Shown here one piece after another: positions 1-5,569 of a stretch of DNA of 8,166 nt. The stretch spans positions 1 to 8,166 of the forward strand of contig SKGP01000018.1 of the NCBI GenBank assembly GCA_007117405.1. Direction: 5' to 3'. The translations under genes were made by a program, and so were the position numbers. Source of the stretch: Candidatus Woesearchaeota archaeon. GTDB lineage: Archaea > Nanobdellota > Nanobdellia > Woesearchaeales > UBA583. How positions within the stretch are numbered: position 1 is the stretch's first letter; every line of letters starts with the position of its first letter. Under the pieces are notes generated by a model, which was not told where the DNA came from, ran no database searches, and saw nothing but the letters and a program-made list of their open reading frames with translations.

Positions 1-1382
1 TTAAGCCAATGCCTGAATTTCTAAATTATGAAAGCAAACCCTATTATGTTTTAGAAGATGATATTTCTTTTTTGTACGATTTAACTTATATCAATAACGA
101 AGGTGAACTAGTTGTCGAACAGGAGATATTTGAGTCTTTTTTTGATATGATTGAAAACTCAGAGCATTATATACTCTCTGATATGTTTCTTTTTGACAAT
201 CATATTGGAAATTTAGAAGAGAGTTATCTTCCTTTATCTTCCATGTTAACTCAGTCTCTTATTGAAAAAAAGCAGAAAAACCCTGAAATGATTATAGATT
301 TTATGACTGATGAGCTAAATACAATGTATGGAGGATATGAAAATGAAAATCTTGAAAAATTGAAAGAATCGGACATTAATGTTTATTTTGCTGATTTGAA
401 CATGTTGAGGGATTCAAATCCTGTATACAGCAGTTTGTGGCGAATGTTTTTCATATGGTTTGGGAACAATCCAAATGGGGGTATTCTCACCCATCCTTTT
501 AACTCTGAGTATAAAGTTACAATTAGGAGTTACTTGAAACTTTTGAATTTCAAGGCAAATCATAGGAAAGTTGCAATTGCAGATGATGGTGATGGTAATT
601 GGGTTTCATGGATATCCTCCGCCAACCCACACGATGCAAGTTCTATGCATTCAAATGTAGGTGTATTAATTTATGGTAGTTTTGCAAAAGAAATATATTT
701 GACACAAACTGCTGTTTCTTCGGGAAAAATAAGCGATATAAATTTTAAGATTGAAAATAATAATATAAGAATTGATGATGAGAATTATCTTGAAGTTGTT
801 TTACTGACTGAAAAAAAGATAAGGGATAATATATTATCAGAAATTAGAAGTCTGGAGATGGGCGATGAGATAAATCTTGCCATGTTTTATATTTCTGATA
901 GAAAAATAGTTAGAGAATTGATTAGAGCATCTAAAAGAGGTGTTGAAATAAATATTATCTTAGACCCAAACAAGGATGCATTTGGATATGAAAAGAACGG
1001 CATTCCAAATAGGCAAGTTGCATATGAGTTAATAAAAAAATCTGATAATAAAATAAACCTAAGATGGTATAACACTAATGGAGAACAGTTCCATTCAAAA
1101 ATGATATACATTCAAAAAGCTGATGGTACTCAAATAACTATATTGGGTTCGGCAAATTATACCAAAAGAAATCTAGCAAATTATAATCTTGAGTTGAATA
1201 TAAAAATAATTGGTGGAGAAAGTTCTTCTTTTTTTCAAGATATAAATAATTATTTTTATAGGATATTAAATAATGAGGACTCAATACAATATACACTTGA
1301 TTATAATGCATACGAAGATACATCAAGATTGAAATATTTTCTTTACAGATTCCAAGAATTCACAGGGTTTAGCACATTCTAA
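1..1382 (+). CDS. Phospholipase D superfamily protein with two HKD-type motifs, probably 5'-partial
   Basis: A two-domain phospholipase D-like protein; the family cleaves or transfers phosphodiester groups through a covalent phosphohistidine, for example in cardiolipin-type lipid synthesis. Numbered from the ATG at 9 (457 residues), the first motif has H185, K187 and D192 followed by SSAN at 203-206. The second has H362 and K364 followed by GSAN at 380-383, but Q369 stands where the aspartate normally is. No membrane segment is visible in the part seen. The reading frame is open to the left edge (codons from base 3 give Lys-Pro before the ATG). I recall related proteins carrying residues before this point, so the ATG at 9 may be internal and the true start outside the window. 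The substrate cannot be told: lipid synthase, phospholipase and nuclease all remain possible. Fold assignment is confident, function is not. Confidence 0.85.
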   Translation, partial: KPMPEFLNYESKPYYVLEDDISFLYDLTYINNEGELVVEQEIFESFFDMIENSEHYILSDMFLFDNHIGNLEESYLPLSSMLTQSLIEKKQKNPEMIIDFMTDELNTMYGGYENENLEKLKESDINVYFADLNMLRDSNPVYSSLWRMFFIWFGNNPNGGILTHPFNSEYKVTIRSYLKLLNFKANHRKVAIADDGDGNWVSWISSANPHDASSMHSNVGVLIYGSFAKEIYLTQTAVSSGKISDINFKIENNNIRIDDENYLEVVLLTEKKIRDNILSEIRSLEMGDEINLAMFYISDRKIVRELIRASKRGVEINIILDPNKDAFGYEKNGIPNRQVAYELIKKSDNKINLRWYNTNGEQFHSKMIYIQKADGTQITILGSANYTKRNLANYNLELNIKIIGGESSSFFQDINNYFYRILNNEDSIQYTLDYNAYEDTSRLKYFLYRFQEFTGFSTF

Positions 1383-1383
1383 A

Positions 1384-1393
1384 TTTATAAATA
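1384..1393 (+). promoter_or_regulatory. TATA box of the HD-hydrolase gene (leaderless promoter)
   Basis: TTTATAAATA, a close match to the archaeal TATA consensus, begins one base after the stop codon of the preceding gene. Its centre is about 26 bases before the ATG at 1414, so transcription should begin at or beside the start codon. No Shine-Dalgarno sequence is present, which fits a leaderless message. Confidence 0.6.
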
Positions 1394-1413
1394 AATAAGC
1401 ATTATTATTTATT
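1390..1413. repeat. 9-bp perfect inverted repeat before the HD-hydrolase start codon
   Basis: AATAAATAA (1390-1398) and TTATTTATT (1405-1413) are exact reverse complements separated by six bases (GCATTA). The dyad begins within the TATA element and ends at the base before the ATG. If the message is leaderless, the dyad lies in DNA upstream of the transcript and would be an operator-like site, not an RNA hairpin. It is made only of A and T in an AT-rich spacer, so chance is a real alternative. Confidence 0.5.
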
Positions 1414-1983
1414 ATGATACTAGATGCATTACAAAAAGCAGAATCATTACATAAGGGACAATTTAGAAAAGGAACTAAGATTCCTTATTTTGTTCATATA
1501 CTTGATGTAGCTAATATATTAATGAATGAAGATGAGATAAGTGATGATATTATTTGTGCAGGAATACTTCATGACACATTAGAGGATACAATTTATTCTA
1601 AAGAAGAATTAAGGAGAGATTTTGGGGAAAATATATACTCTTTAGTTAATTTTTGTACTGAACCTGGAAATAATTTCAACTCTTCAAAAGAAGAAAGTAT
1701 AAAATCTTGGAAACAAAGAAAAAAGCATTCAATTGAGTCTTTAATTTTAGGTAATGAAATGGAAGTATTGATATTTCTTGCAGATAAATATTCTAATCTT
1801 AAATCAATTAAAGAAGATTTGATTCTTTCAGGAGATAATGTGTGGAAAAAATTTAATTCATCTTATGATGATATAAAATGGTATTATACAACTATTAGAG
1901 AAGTTGCAGAGAAAAAAATTCCTAATAGGAGGACATATAGGCTTTTTGGAAAACTTGTTGATGATGTTTTTAAGAGTAATTAA
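1414..1983 (+). CDS. Stand-alone HD-domain phosphohydrolase, RelA/SpoT hydrolase (MESH1/small alarmone hydrolase) type
   Basis: A 189-residue protein that is all HD domain. The order of conserved positions is that of the (p)ppGpp 3'-pyrophosphohydrolase domain of RelA/SpoT homologues: H13, then R18-K19, H28 in PYFVH, H53-D54 followed by E57-D58 (HDTLED), and D124 with N128 (LADKYSN). H28, H53, D54 and D124 would bind the metal, and E57-D58 is the catalytic pair that marks this family among HD proteins. There is no synthetase, TGS or ACT domain. Its length matches single-domain hydrolases such as MESH1, which removes the 3'-diphosphate of (p)ppGpp and in animals also acts on NADPH. The start is the first ATG after an in-frame stop (1396-1398) and sits at the predicted transcription start. 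Family assignment is strong; the natural substrate in this archaeon is unknown. Confidence 0.85.
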   Translation: MILDALQKAESLHKGQFRKGTKIPYFVHILDVANILMNEDEISDDIICAGILHDTLEDTIYSKEELRRDFGENIYSLVNFCTEPGNNFNSSKEESIKSWKQRKKHSIESLILGNEMEVLIFLADKYSNLKSIKEDLILSGDNVWKKFNSSYDDIKWYYTTIREVAEKKIPNRRTYRLFGKLVDDVFKSN

Positions 1984-1992
1984 AAAAGTAAG

Positions 1993-2000
1993 TTATAAAA
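1993..2000 (+). promoter_or_regulatory. TATA box of the 159-residue unknown gene
   Basis: TTATAAAA lies 10 bases after the hydrolase stop codon, with its centre about 27 bases before the ATG at 2024. This is the same geometry as the neighbouring promoters and again predicts a leaderless message. No Shine-Dalgarno sequence precedes the ATG. Confidence 0.55.
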
Positions 2001-2023
2001 AAGCATTTTAAATTCCAATAAAT

Positions 2024-2503
2024 ATGGTTAATTTAACTGTTAAAATTGATGATTTAATTAGACATCAAAAAGCAAGAGAATTAAGATTTGACAAAAATAA
2101 CATTAGTCTTTTTTTTGGTTTTGAGAATTATGATAATTCAATACCTACAAACTCTAGGAGTATAATAAACTTACTTTACAAATCAAAAGTTACTGCTATA
2201 GTTGGTTTTGAAATTTCAGACAATTTTATTGAGATTGAACAAATACAAGGGAGAAAGTGTAAAAGGTGTTATAAACCCTTAGCATCGATAAATTGGGAGA
2301 GATACCTAATAAGAAGTGTGATTGAATTTGGAAGAACCTTAGAAGAGATAAACCAAGTTTTATCTAAAGATAGTTTAGCACAGATTTATGAATCTTATAA
2401 TTATATGGATGCAGAGAGAGCAACTAAAAGATATGATTTGCCTTGTATTCAAGAGGGTTTTAGTTATGATAAGAAAAGAAAATTATTTGTAAGAAATATT
2501 TGA
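2024..2503 (+). CDS. Protein of unknown function with one CxxC pair
   Basis: I do not recognise this 159-residue protein with certainty. It has no signal peptide or membrane segment, so it is probably cytoplasmic. The middle reads as beta strands (about 56-76) leading to a single CxxC pair, C79 and C82, which could be half of a metal site. A tryptophan-led helix follows (from W91). The C-terminus (136-157) has the pattern RYD, then five residues, GF, then a basic strand (KLFVR). This order (strand, QxQG, W-helix, RYD, GF) reminds me of small GNAT-like proteins in which the C-terminal end places an aromatic strand near acetyl-CoA, but no acetyl-CoA loop is obvious, so this is a weak guess. The ATG is the first after an in-frame stop (2009-2011) and has a correctly placed TATA box, so the gene is likely real and expressed on its own. 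Confidence 0.75.
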   Translation: MVNLTVKIDDLIRHQKARELRFDKNNISLFFGFENYDNSIPTNSRSIINLLYKSKVTAIVGFEISDNFIEIEQIQGRKCKRCYKPLASINWERYLIRSVIEFGRTLEEINQVLSKDSLAQIYESYNYMDAERATKRYDLPCIQEGFSYDKKRKLFVRNI

Positions 2504-2541
2504 TTAGAAATTATTAAAAATATTTGGCTTAGAAGATAAAA

Positions 2542-2551
2542 CTTATAATAA
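2542..2551 (+). promoter_or_regulatory. TATA box of the RNase P p29 gene
   Basis: CTTATAATAA is centred about 26 bases before the ATG at 2572, the third occurrence of the same spacing in this window. It predicts a leaderless p29 message and separates p29 transcription from the unknown gene upstream. A 10-bp palindrome, AATTATAATT (2561-2570), lies just before the ATG; its AT-only composition makes it weak evidence of anything. Confidence 0.5.
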
Positions 2552-2571
2552 ATGGACAATAATTATAATTT

Positions 2572-2856
2572 ATGAAGCTTTCCGATAGAAAAAGAATAGA
2601 GTATGATATTCTCCTGATTTCAATGATTGGCAAAGAAATAGAAGTAATTGAATCAAACAATAAGAACTTAATTGGGGTAAAAGGTACTCTTGTTTATGAA
2701 TCTGCAAACCTTTTTTATATTGAAACAAAGTCTGGAATTAAGAAAATACTAAAATCTCAGGTAACAATTAAAACAGAATTCGAAGGGAAACCTTTAAAAA
2801 TAGATGGACGCTTACTTTTAAGTACAGTATTGTCTAGAATCAAAAAGACAAAGTAA
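2572..2856 (+). CDS. rnp1: Ribonuclease P protein component 1 (p29/Rpp29/POP4 family)
   Basis: A 94-residue protein subunit of archaeal RNase P, the RNA-protein enzyme that removes 5' leaders from pre-tRNA. The p29 subunit pairs with p21 and binds the specificity region of the RNA. The Sm-like barrel is visible: a first helix (1-16), the core (I/L)(I/S)MIGKEIEV near 16-25, the family hallmark LIGVKGTLVYESANL at 33-47 (the variant of G-x-V-x-x-E-T), a strand with a lysine hinge (KKILK, 57-61), and IDGRLL near 77-82. Length is at the short end for archaeal p29. In archaea this gene typically sits just before uS17, as here, which supports the call. The start is the first ATG after an in-frame stop (2566-2568). 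The gene has its own TATA box and is separated from uS17 by 114 bases. Confidence 0.87.
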   Translation: MKLSDRKRIEYDILLISMIGKEIEVIESNNKNLIGVKGTLVYESANLFYIETKSGIKKILKSQVTIKTEFEGKPLKIDGRLLLSTVLSRIKKTK

Positions 2857-2866
2857 AGGGAAAAGG

Positions 2867-2883
2867 TTCTCTTTAGACTTTTT
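2867..2883 (+). terminator. Possible T-rich transcription terminator after p29
   Basis: A pyrimidine-rich stretch ending in five T begins 11 bases after the p29 stop codon. Archaeal RNA polymerase can stop at T-rich tracts without a hairpin. The tract is short and interrupted, so readthrough into uS17 is quite possible. Confidence 0.3.
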
Positions 2884-2917
2884 ACAATCTGTTAACCGCA
2901 GAGATTCAAGATAACAC

Positions 2918-2927
2918 AATAAAAATA
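2918..2927 (+). promoter_or_regulatory. Weak TATA-like element for the ribosomal protein operon
   Basis: AATAAAAATA in the 114-base spacer is the best TATA-like sequence before uS17. It would place the transcription start near 2950, giving a leader of about 20 bases without a Shine-Dalgarno sequence. It matches the consensus less well than the upstream TATA boxes, and its distance to the ATG (about 48 bases) differs from them. Confidence 0.35.
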
Positions 2928-2939
2928 CTTGGCATGCAA

Positions 2940-2957
2940 AGTCTTCTATTCAAGACT
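2940..2957. repeat. 6-bp inverted repeat before uS17
   Basis: AGTCTT (2940-2945) and AAGACT (2952-2957) are exact reverse complements around a six-base loop (CTATTC), ending 13 bases before the uS17 start codon. It overlaps the predicted operon transcription start. It could be an operator, or a leader hairpin if transcription comes from p29. Its mixed-base composition makes it less trivial than the AT-only dyads, but six pairs can occur by chance. Confidence 0.45.
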
Positions 2958-2970
2958 GTTTTAATAAAAA

Positions 2971-3300
2971 ATGAAAACAAGCGTAGGTTATAATTTAGAA
3001 TATAAACCAAAAGAAGAATGTTTTGATGAGAAATGTCCTTATCATGGCAAAACTTCTGTTAGGGGTAAAATCTTTGAAGGAACAGTAACTTCCGATGCGA
3101 TGTCCAGGACTGTTAAAGTGGAATGGGAAACACTTGTTAAAGACAAAAAGTTTTCCAGATACTATAAGGTAAAATCTAAAGTATCAGCTCACAATCCTGA
3201 CTGCATTAAAGCAAAAAAAGGAGATAAAGTTCTTATTGGAGAGACAAGGCCGCTTTCAAAAACAAAGCATTTTGTAGTATTGAGGGTGATTGAACAATGA
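2971..3300 (+). CDS. rps17: Small subunit ribosomal protein uS17
   Basis: A primary 16S rRNA-binding protein of the 30S subunit with an OB fold, 109 residues, the usual archaeal length. The archaeal N-terminal extension is present with C17 and C22-P-Y-H-G. The first strands follow (VRGKIFEGTV, 30-39, and SRTVKVEW, 45-52), then AHNPDC (73-78), and the family signature GDKVLIGETRPLSKTKHF at 84-101. It is the first gene of the ribosomal cluster. An in-frame stop (2965-2967) lies just before the ATG, so the start is fixed. Its last four bases overlap the start of uL14 (ATGA), which suggests translational coupling. No Shine-Dalgarno sequence precedes this first gene, unlike most genes behind it. 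Confidence 0.97.
   Translation: MKTSVGYNLEYKPKEECFDEKCPYHGKTSVRGKIFEGTVTSDAMSRTVKVEWETLVKDKKFSRYYKVKSKVSAHNPDCIKAKKGDKVLIGETRPLSKTKHFVVLRVIEQ
3285..3290 (+). promoter_or_regulatory. Ribosome binding site of uL14
   Basis: GGTGAT, complementary to the archaeal 16S 3' end, lies six bases before the ATG at 3297 and inside the uS17 coding region. It supports initiation at the ATGA junction. Confidence 0.6.
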
Positions 3301-3701
3301 AAGCAATAAAAAGAGGAAATTCAAGAGGACTTCCTATTGGGGCTTATGTTGATGTAGTTGACAATTCTGGAGCAAGAGTTGTAAAAATAATCTCTGTTAA
3401 AGGCTATAAATCTGTAAAAAGAATGCTTGAATGTGCTGGAGTTGGAGACTTAGTTACAGCAAATGTTGTAAAAGGAAAGCCTGATATGAAACACACAGTT
3501 GTTAAATGTGTTATTGTTAGACAAAAGCAACAATATAAAAGACCTGATGGGACAACAATTTCATTTGAATCAAATGGTGCTGTTGTTATCAAGGATGAGA
3601 AAACTTATTCGCCAAAAGGTACTTTGATAAAGGGTGCGATTGGTAAAGAAGTTGCAGAGAGGTTTCCAGTAGTTGCAAGAATTGCAAGTATTATAGTTTG
3701 A
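3297..3701 (+). CDS. rpl14: Large subunit ribosomal protein uL14
   Basis: A 134-residue protein of the 50S subunit that lies at the subunit interface, contacts 16S rRNA in a bridge, and forms part of the factor-binding surface. Typical family blocks are present: VVDNSGARVVKIISV (20-34), GVGDLVTANVVKGKPD (48-63), the basic strand KHTVVKCVIVRQK (65-77), SNGAVVIKDE (92-101) and the C-terminal GAIGKEVAERFP (113-124) ending in ARIASIIV. Length equals the archaeal norm. It starts inside the uS17 stop codon and ends eight bases before uL24. Confidence 0.97.
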   Translation: MKAIKRGNSRGLPIGAYVDVVDNSGARVVKIISVKGYKSVKRMLECAGVGDLVTANVVKGKPDMKHTVVKCVIVRQKQQYKRPDGTTISFESNGAVVIKDEKTYSPKGTLIKGAIGKEVAERFPVVARIASIIV

Positions 3702-3706
3702 GGTGA
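3700..3706 (+). promoter_or_regulatory. Ribosome binding site of uL24, overlapping the uL14 stop
   Basis: GAGGTGA includes the last two bases of the uL14 stop codon and ends three bases before the ATG at 3710. The spacing is tighter than elsewhere in the operon, but the longer complementarity to the 16S tail compensates. Confidence 0.6.
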
Positions 3707-3709
3707 AAA

Positions 3710-4108
3710 ATGAAAAAGTTATGGTCAAAATTTTGGAAATCGTCGATTCAGTCTAGAAAGCAGAGAAAATATACATTTAATGCTCCTCTTCACATTAGGC
3801 ACAAATTAATGGGTGCGCCTTTGTCAAAAGAGCTTAGGTCTGAATATAAGATAAGAACAGTTCCAGTTAGAACTGGGGATACTGTAAGAGTTAAAGCAGG
3901 TCAATTTAAGGGTAAAATAGGAAAGATAACGAGTGTATCTCTTTTTCATCTTAAAGTTCACATTGAAGGTGTTCTAATAAAGAGAAATGACGGTACAGAG
4001 GCTATGTATCCTGTTAATCCTTCAAATCTTGAAATTTTAAAATTAGATTTGAGTGATAAAAGAAGACATGATAAGTTGGAGGCAATAAAGAAAAATGGCA
4101 AACAGTAG
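3710..4108 (+). CDS. rpl24: Large subunit ribosomal protein uL24 (archaeal/eukaryotic L26 type)
   Basis: A 132-residue early assembly protein of the 50S subunit. The archaeal/eukaryotic N-terminal block is plain: SRKQRKYTFNAPLH (15-28) and KLMGAPLSKELR (32-43). The KOW motif follows at about 53-79 with VRTGDTVRVKAGQFKGKIG. Next come IEGVLIKRNDGTE (85-97), the block PVNPSNLEI and the C-terminal KLDLSDKRR (111-119). The length is normal for archaea. The end of the gene overlaps the start of eS4 by 14 bases in another frame. Confidence 0.97.
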   Translation: MKKLWSKFWKSSIQSRKQRKYTFNAPLHIRHKLMGAPLSKELRSEYKIRTVPVRTGDTVRVKAGQFKGKIGKITSVSLFHLKVHIEGVLIKRNDGTEAMYPVNPSNLEILKLDLSDKRRHDKLEAIKKNGKQ

Positions 4109-4808
4109 ACACTTAAAAAGAACAAGTATGCCTATATCCTGGCCAGTTCAAAGAAAGTTAATTACATTTATATCAAGACCAGTACCTGGTTCATATAATA
4201 GAAAATATGTAGTTTCTTTAACTGTTCTTTTAAGAGACATACTTAAAATTGCAAAAACCTCGAAAGAAGTTAAATTCATTGTTCATAATAAAGAAGTTTT
4301 AGTTAATGGAAAAGAAGTATCTGAATCTAAATATGCATGCGGGATGTTTGATATTGTTGAAATAAAATCCTCTGAAGAAAAATTTACAATTTTATTTGAT
4401 GAATTTGGAAAAGTAAGGATTATACCTGTTAAGGATAATTTATTATATTTAAAAGTTTCAAGTAAAACTATTGCTTCGGGGAAAAAATATCAGATTAATT
4501 TCATGAATGGATATAATATATTTGTTGATGAAAAAACTTTCAAAAGTGTAAAAGTTAATGATACAATTATCTATGATTATAAATCAAAGAAAGTTTCAAA
4601 AACAGTTCCATTGAAAGAGGGTTCATTTACATATATTTTTGATGGTAAATATAAAGGAAAATTTGGTGAAGTAAAGTCTTTTGTTCATTTTAATGGTGTA
4701 GCAAAAGATACAGTTCAAGTACAAATTGCAGATGAACTTCACACAACAGCAAAAGATTATTGTTTTGCTATTGGATTGAAAAAAGAAGATTTGAAGAGGT
4801 TTGAATAA
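4095..4808 (+). CDS. rps4e: Small subunit ribosomal protein eS4
   Basis: A 237-residue 30S protein found only in archaea and eukaryotes, which marks the window as archaeal. The N-terminal RHLKRTSMPISWPV (5-18) is the usual start of the family. An S4-type RNA-binding domain lies at about 43-90 (LLRDILKIAKTSKEV through VLVNGKEV). The central domain follows, and a KOW motif sits near 181-193 (FDGKYKGKFGEVK), ending in DYCFAIGL (221-228). Several segments are rich in lysine and diverge from textbook sequences, but the domain order is intact. It starts 14 bases before the uL24 stop, with a GGAGG at 4078-4082 twelve bases upstream. Confidence 0.95.
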   Translation: MANSRHLKRTSMPISWPVQRKLITFISRPVPGSYNRKYVVSLTVLLRDILKIAKTSKEVKFIVHNKEVLVNGKEVSESKYACGMFDIVEIKSSEEKFTILFDEFGKVRIIPVKDNLLYLKVSSKTIASGKKYQINFMNGYNIFVDEKTFKSVKVNDTIIYDYKSKKVSKTVPLKEGSFTYIFDGKYKGKFGEVKSFVHFNGVAKDTVQVQIADELHTTAKDYCFAIGLKKEDLKRFE

Positions 4809-4810
4809 AA

Positions 4811-5335
4811 ATGGAATCAAAAATTAAAATCAATCCAATGAGAGAAGTTTTTCTTGAAAAGGTTACAGTAAATATTTGTGTTGGAAATGATAAACAGGGA
4901 ATGGTAAAAGCAGAGAAATTACTTTCTAAGCTTACAGGAAAAACTCCTGTTAAAAATTCTGCAAAAAGAAGGCTTGCAACATGGCAAATTAGACCAGGCC
5001 TACCAATAGGATATAAAGTGACTCTTAGAGATGAAGATGCAGCTAAGTTTTTAAAATGGGTTTTAGATTCAAAAGGAAAAACATTAAATTCATCATCCTT
5101 AGACCAGACAGGAAATTTCTCATTAGGATTTCAGGAATATCTAGAATTAAATGGAATGAAATATGACGCAGATATAGGTATTATGGGTTTTGAAGTTATG
5201 GCAACTTTTGCAAGGTCAGGTTTTAGAATAAAGAAGAGAAATATGAGACCTGCAAAGATACCTCATAGACATAAAGTTACAAAAGAGGAAGTCATAAAGC
5301 TTCTAGAAAAAGATTTTGGGGTGAAGGTGAAATAA
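4811..5335 (+). CDS. rpl5: Large subunit ribosomal protein uL5
   Basis: A 174-residue protein that binds 5S rRNA and, with uL18, builds the central protuberance of the 50S subunit; it also touches the P-site tRNA. Recognised blocks are NPMREVFLEKVTVNICVG (8-25), LTGKTPVKNSAKR (41-53), WQIRPGLPIGYKVTLR (58-73), GNFSLGFQEY (101-110) and MGFEVMATFARSGFRIKKR (125-143). The length is that of archaeal uL5. It lies two bases after eS4 with GAGGT at 4796-4800 as a probable ribosome binding site, and one base before uS14. Confidence 0.97.
   Translation: MESKIKINPMREVFLEKVTVNICVGNDKQGMVKAEKLLSKLTGKTPVKNSAKRRLATWQIRPGLPIGYKVTLRDEDAAKFLKWVLDSKGKTLNSSSLDQTGNFSLGFQEYLELNGMKYDADIGIMGFEVMATFARSGFRIKKRNMRPAKIPHRHKVTKEEVIKLLEKDFGVKVK
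5326..5330 (+). promoter_or_regulatory. Ribosome binding site that fixes the uS14 start
   Basis: GGTGA ends six bases before the ATG at 5337. It supports this start and therefore the unusual N-terminal extension of uS14; the reading frame has no other Met codon. Confidence 0.6.
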
Positions 5336-5336
5336 A

Positions 5337-5567
5337 ATGACAGCAAAAAATTTTAGCAAAGTTCAGAAACAATTAGGAGCAAAACCTGCAAAATGGGCAA
5401 AGTATGTTAAACATAACAAACCTAAAGAAAGAGAATTTGGGTATGGTGTTAAAAGATGCGAGTTTTGCGGAACTACTAGAGGACATATTGGTAAATATGG
5501 TTTAAATATCTGTAGAAGATGTTTTAGGCTTAATGCTACAAAGTTGGGGTTTAAGAAATTAAATTAA
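5337..5567 (+). CDS. rps14: Small subunit ribosomal protein uS14, zinc-ribbon type with N-terminal extension
   Basis: A 30S head protein that binds 16S rRNA near uS3 and uS10. The zinc ribbon is complete: C41-x-x-C44 and C59-x-x-C62, with the family block GHIGKYGLNICRRCFR between 49 and 64 and NATKLGFKKLN at the C-terminus. At 76 residues it is about 20 longer than most archaeal uS14 proteins, which have fewer than 60. The extra part is a basic N-terminal segment (roughly 1-25) rich in Lys, with a likely helix around KVQKQLGAKPAKW. It is the only Met in the frame and has a good ribosome binding site, so the extension is probably real. Genes on both sides are within two bases. Confidence 0.95.
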   Translation: MTAKNFSKVQKQLGAKPAKWAKYVKHNKPKEREFGYGVKRCEFCGTTRGHIGKYGLNICRRCFRLNATKLGFKKLN

Positions 5568-5569
5568 AA

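Noticed and set aside
887..1326. Minus-strand open frames opposite the phospholipase D-like gene
   Set aside because: They overlap the conserved second HKD region of the + strand gene and give low-complexity hydrophobic products typical of antisense AT-rich sequence.
1397..2007. Shared heptamer AAGCATT in the spacers before the hydrolase and unknown genes as a common regulator site
   Set aside because: Seven bases in AT-rich spacers are expected by chance, and the position relative to TATA and ATG differs between the two.
1..2503. Interpretation of the three accessory genes as one defence or signalling operon
   Set aside because: The second and third genes each have their own TATA box with leaderless spacing, and there is no toxin, nuclease motif beyond the PLD fold, transposase or repeat that would tie them together.
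2857..2920. tRNA-like look of the spacer, with a GATTCAAGA piece resembling a T-loop
   Set aside because: The flanking bases do not form a T stem, the possible anticodon stem has a mismatch, and there is no acceptor stem pairing, so it is not a tRNA and too weak to call a relic.
4623..4820. Minus-strand open frame opposite the end of eS4
   Set aside because: It is a shadow of the eS4 C-terminal coding region and crosses into the uL5 start; its product has no recognisable features.
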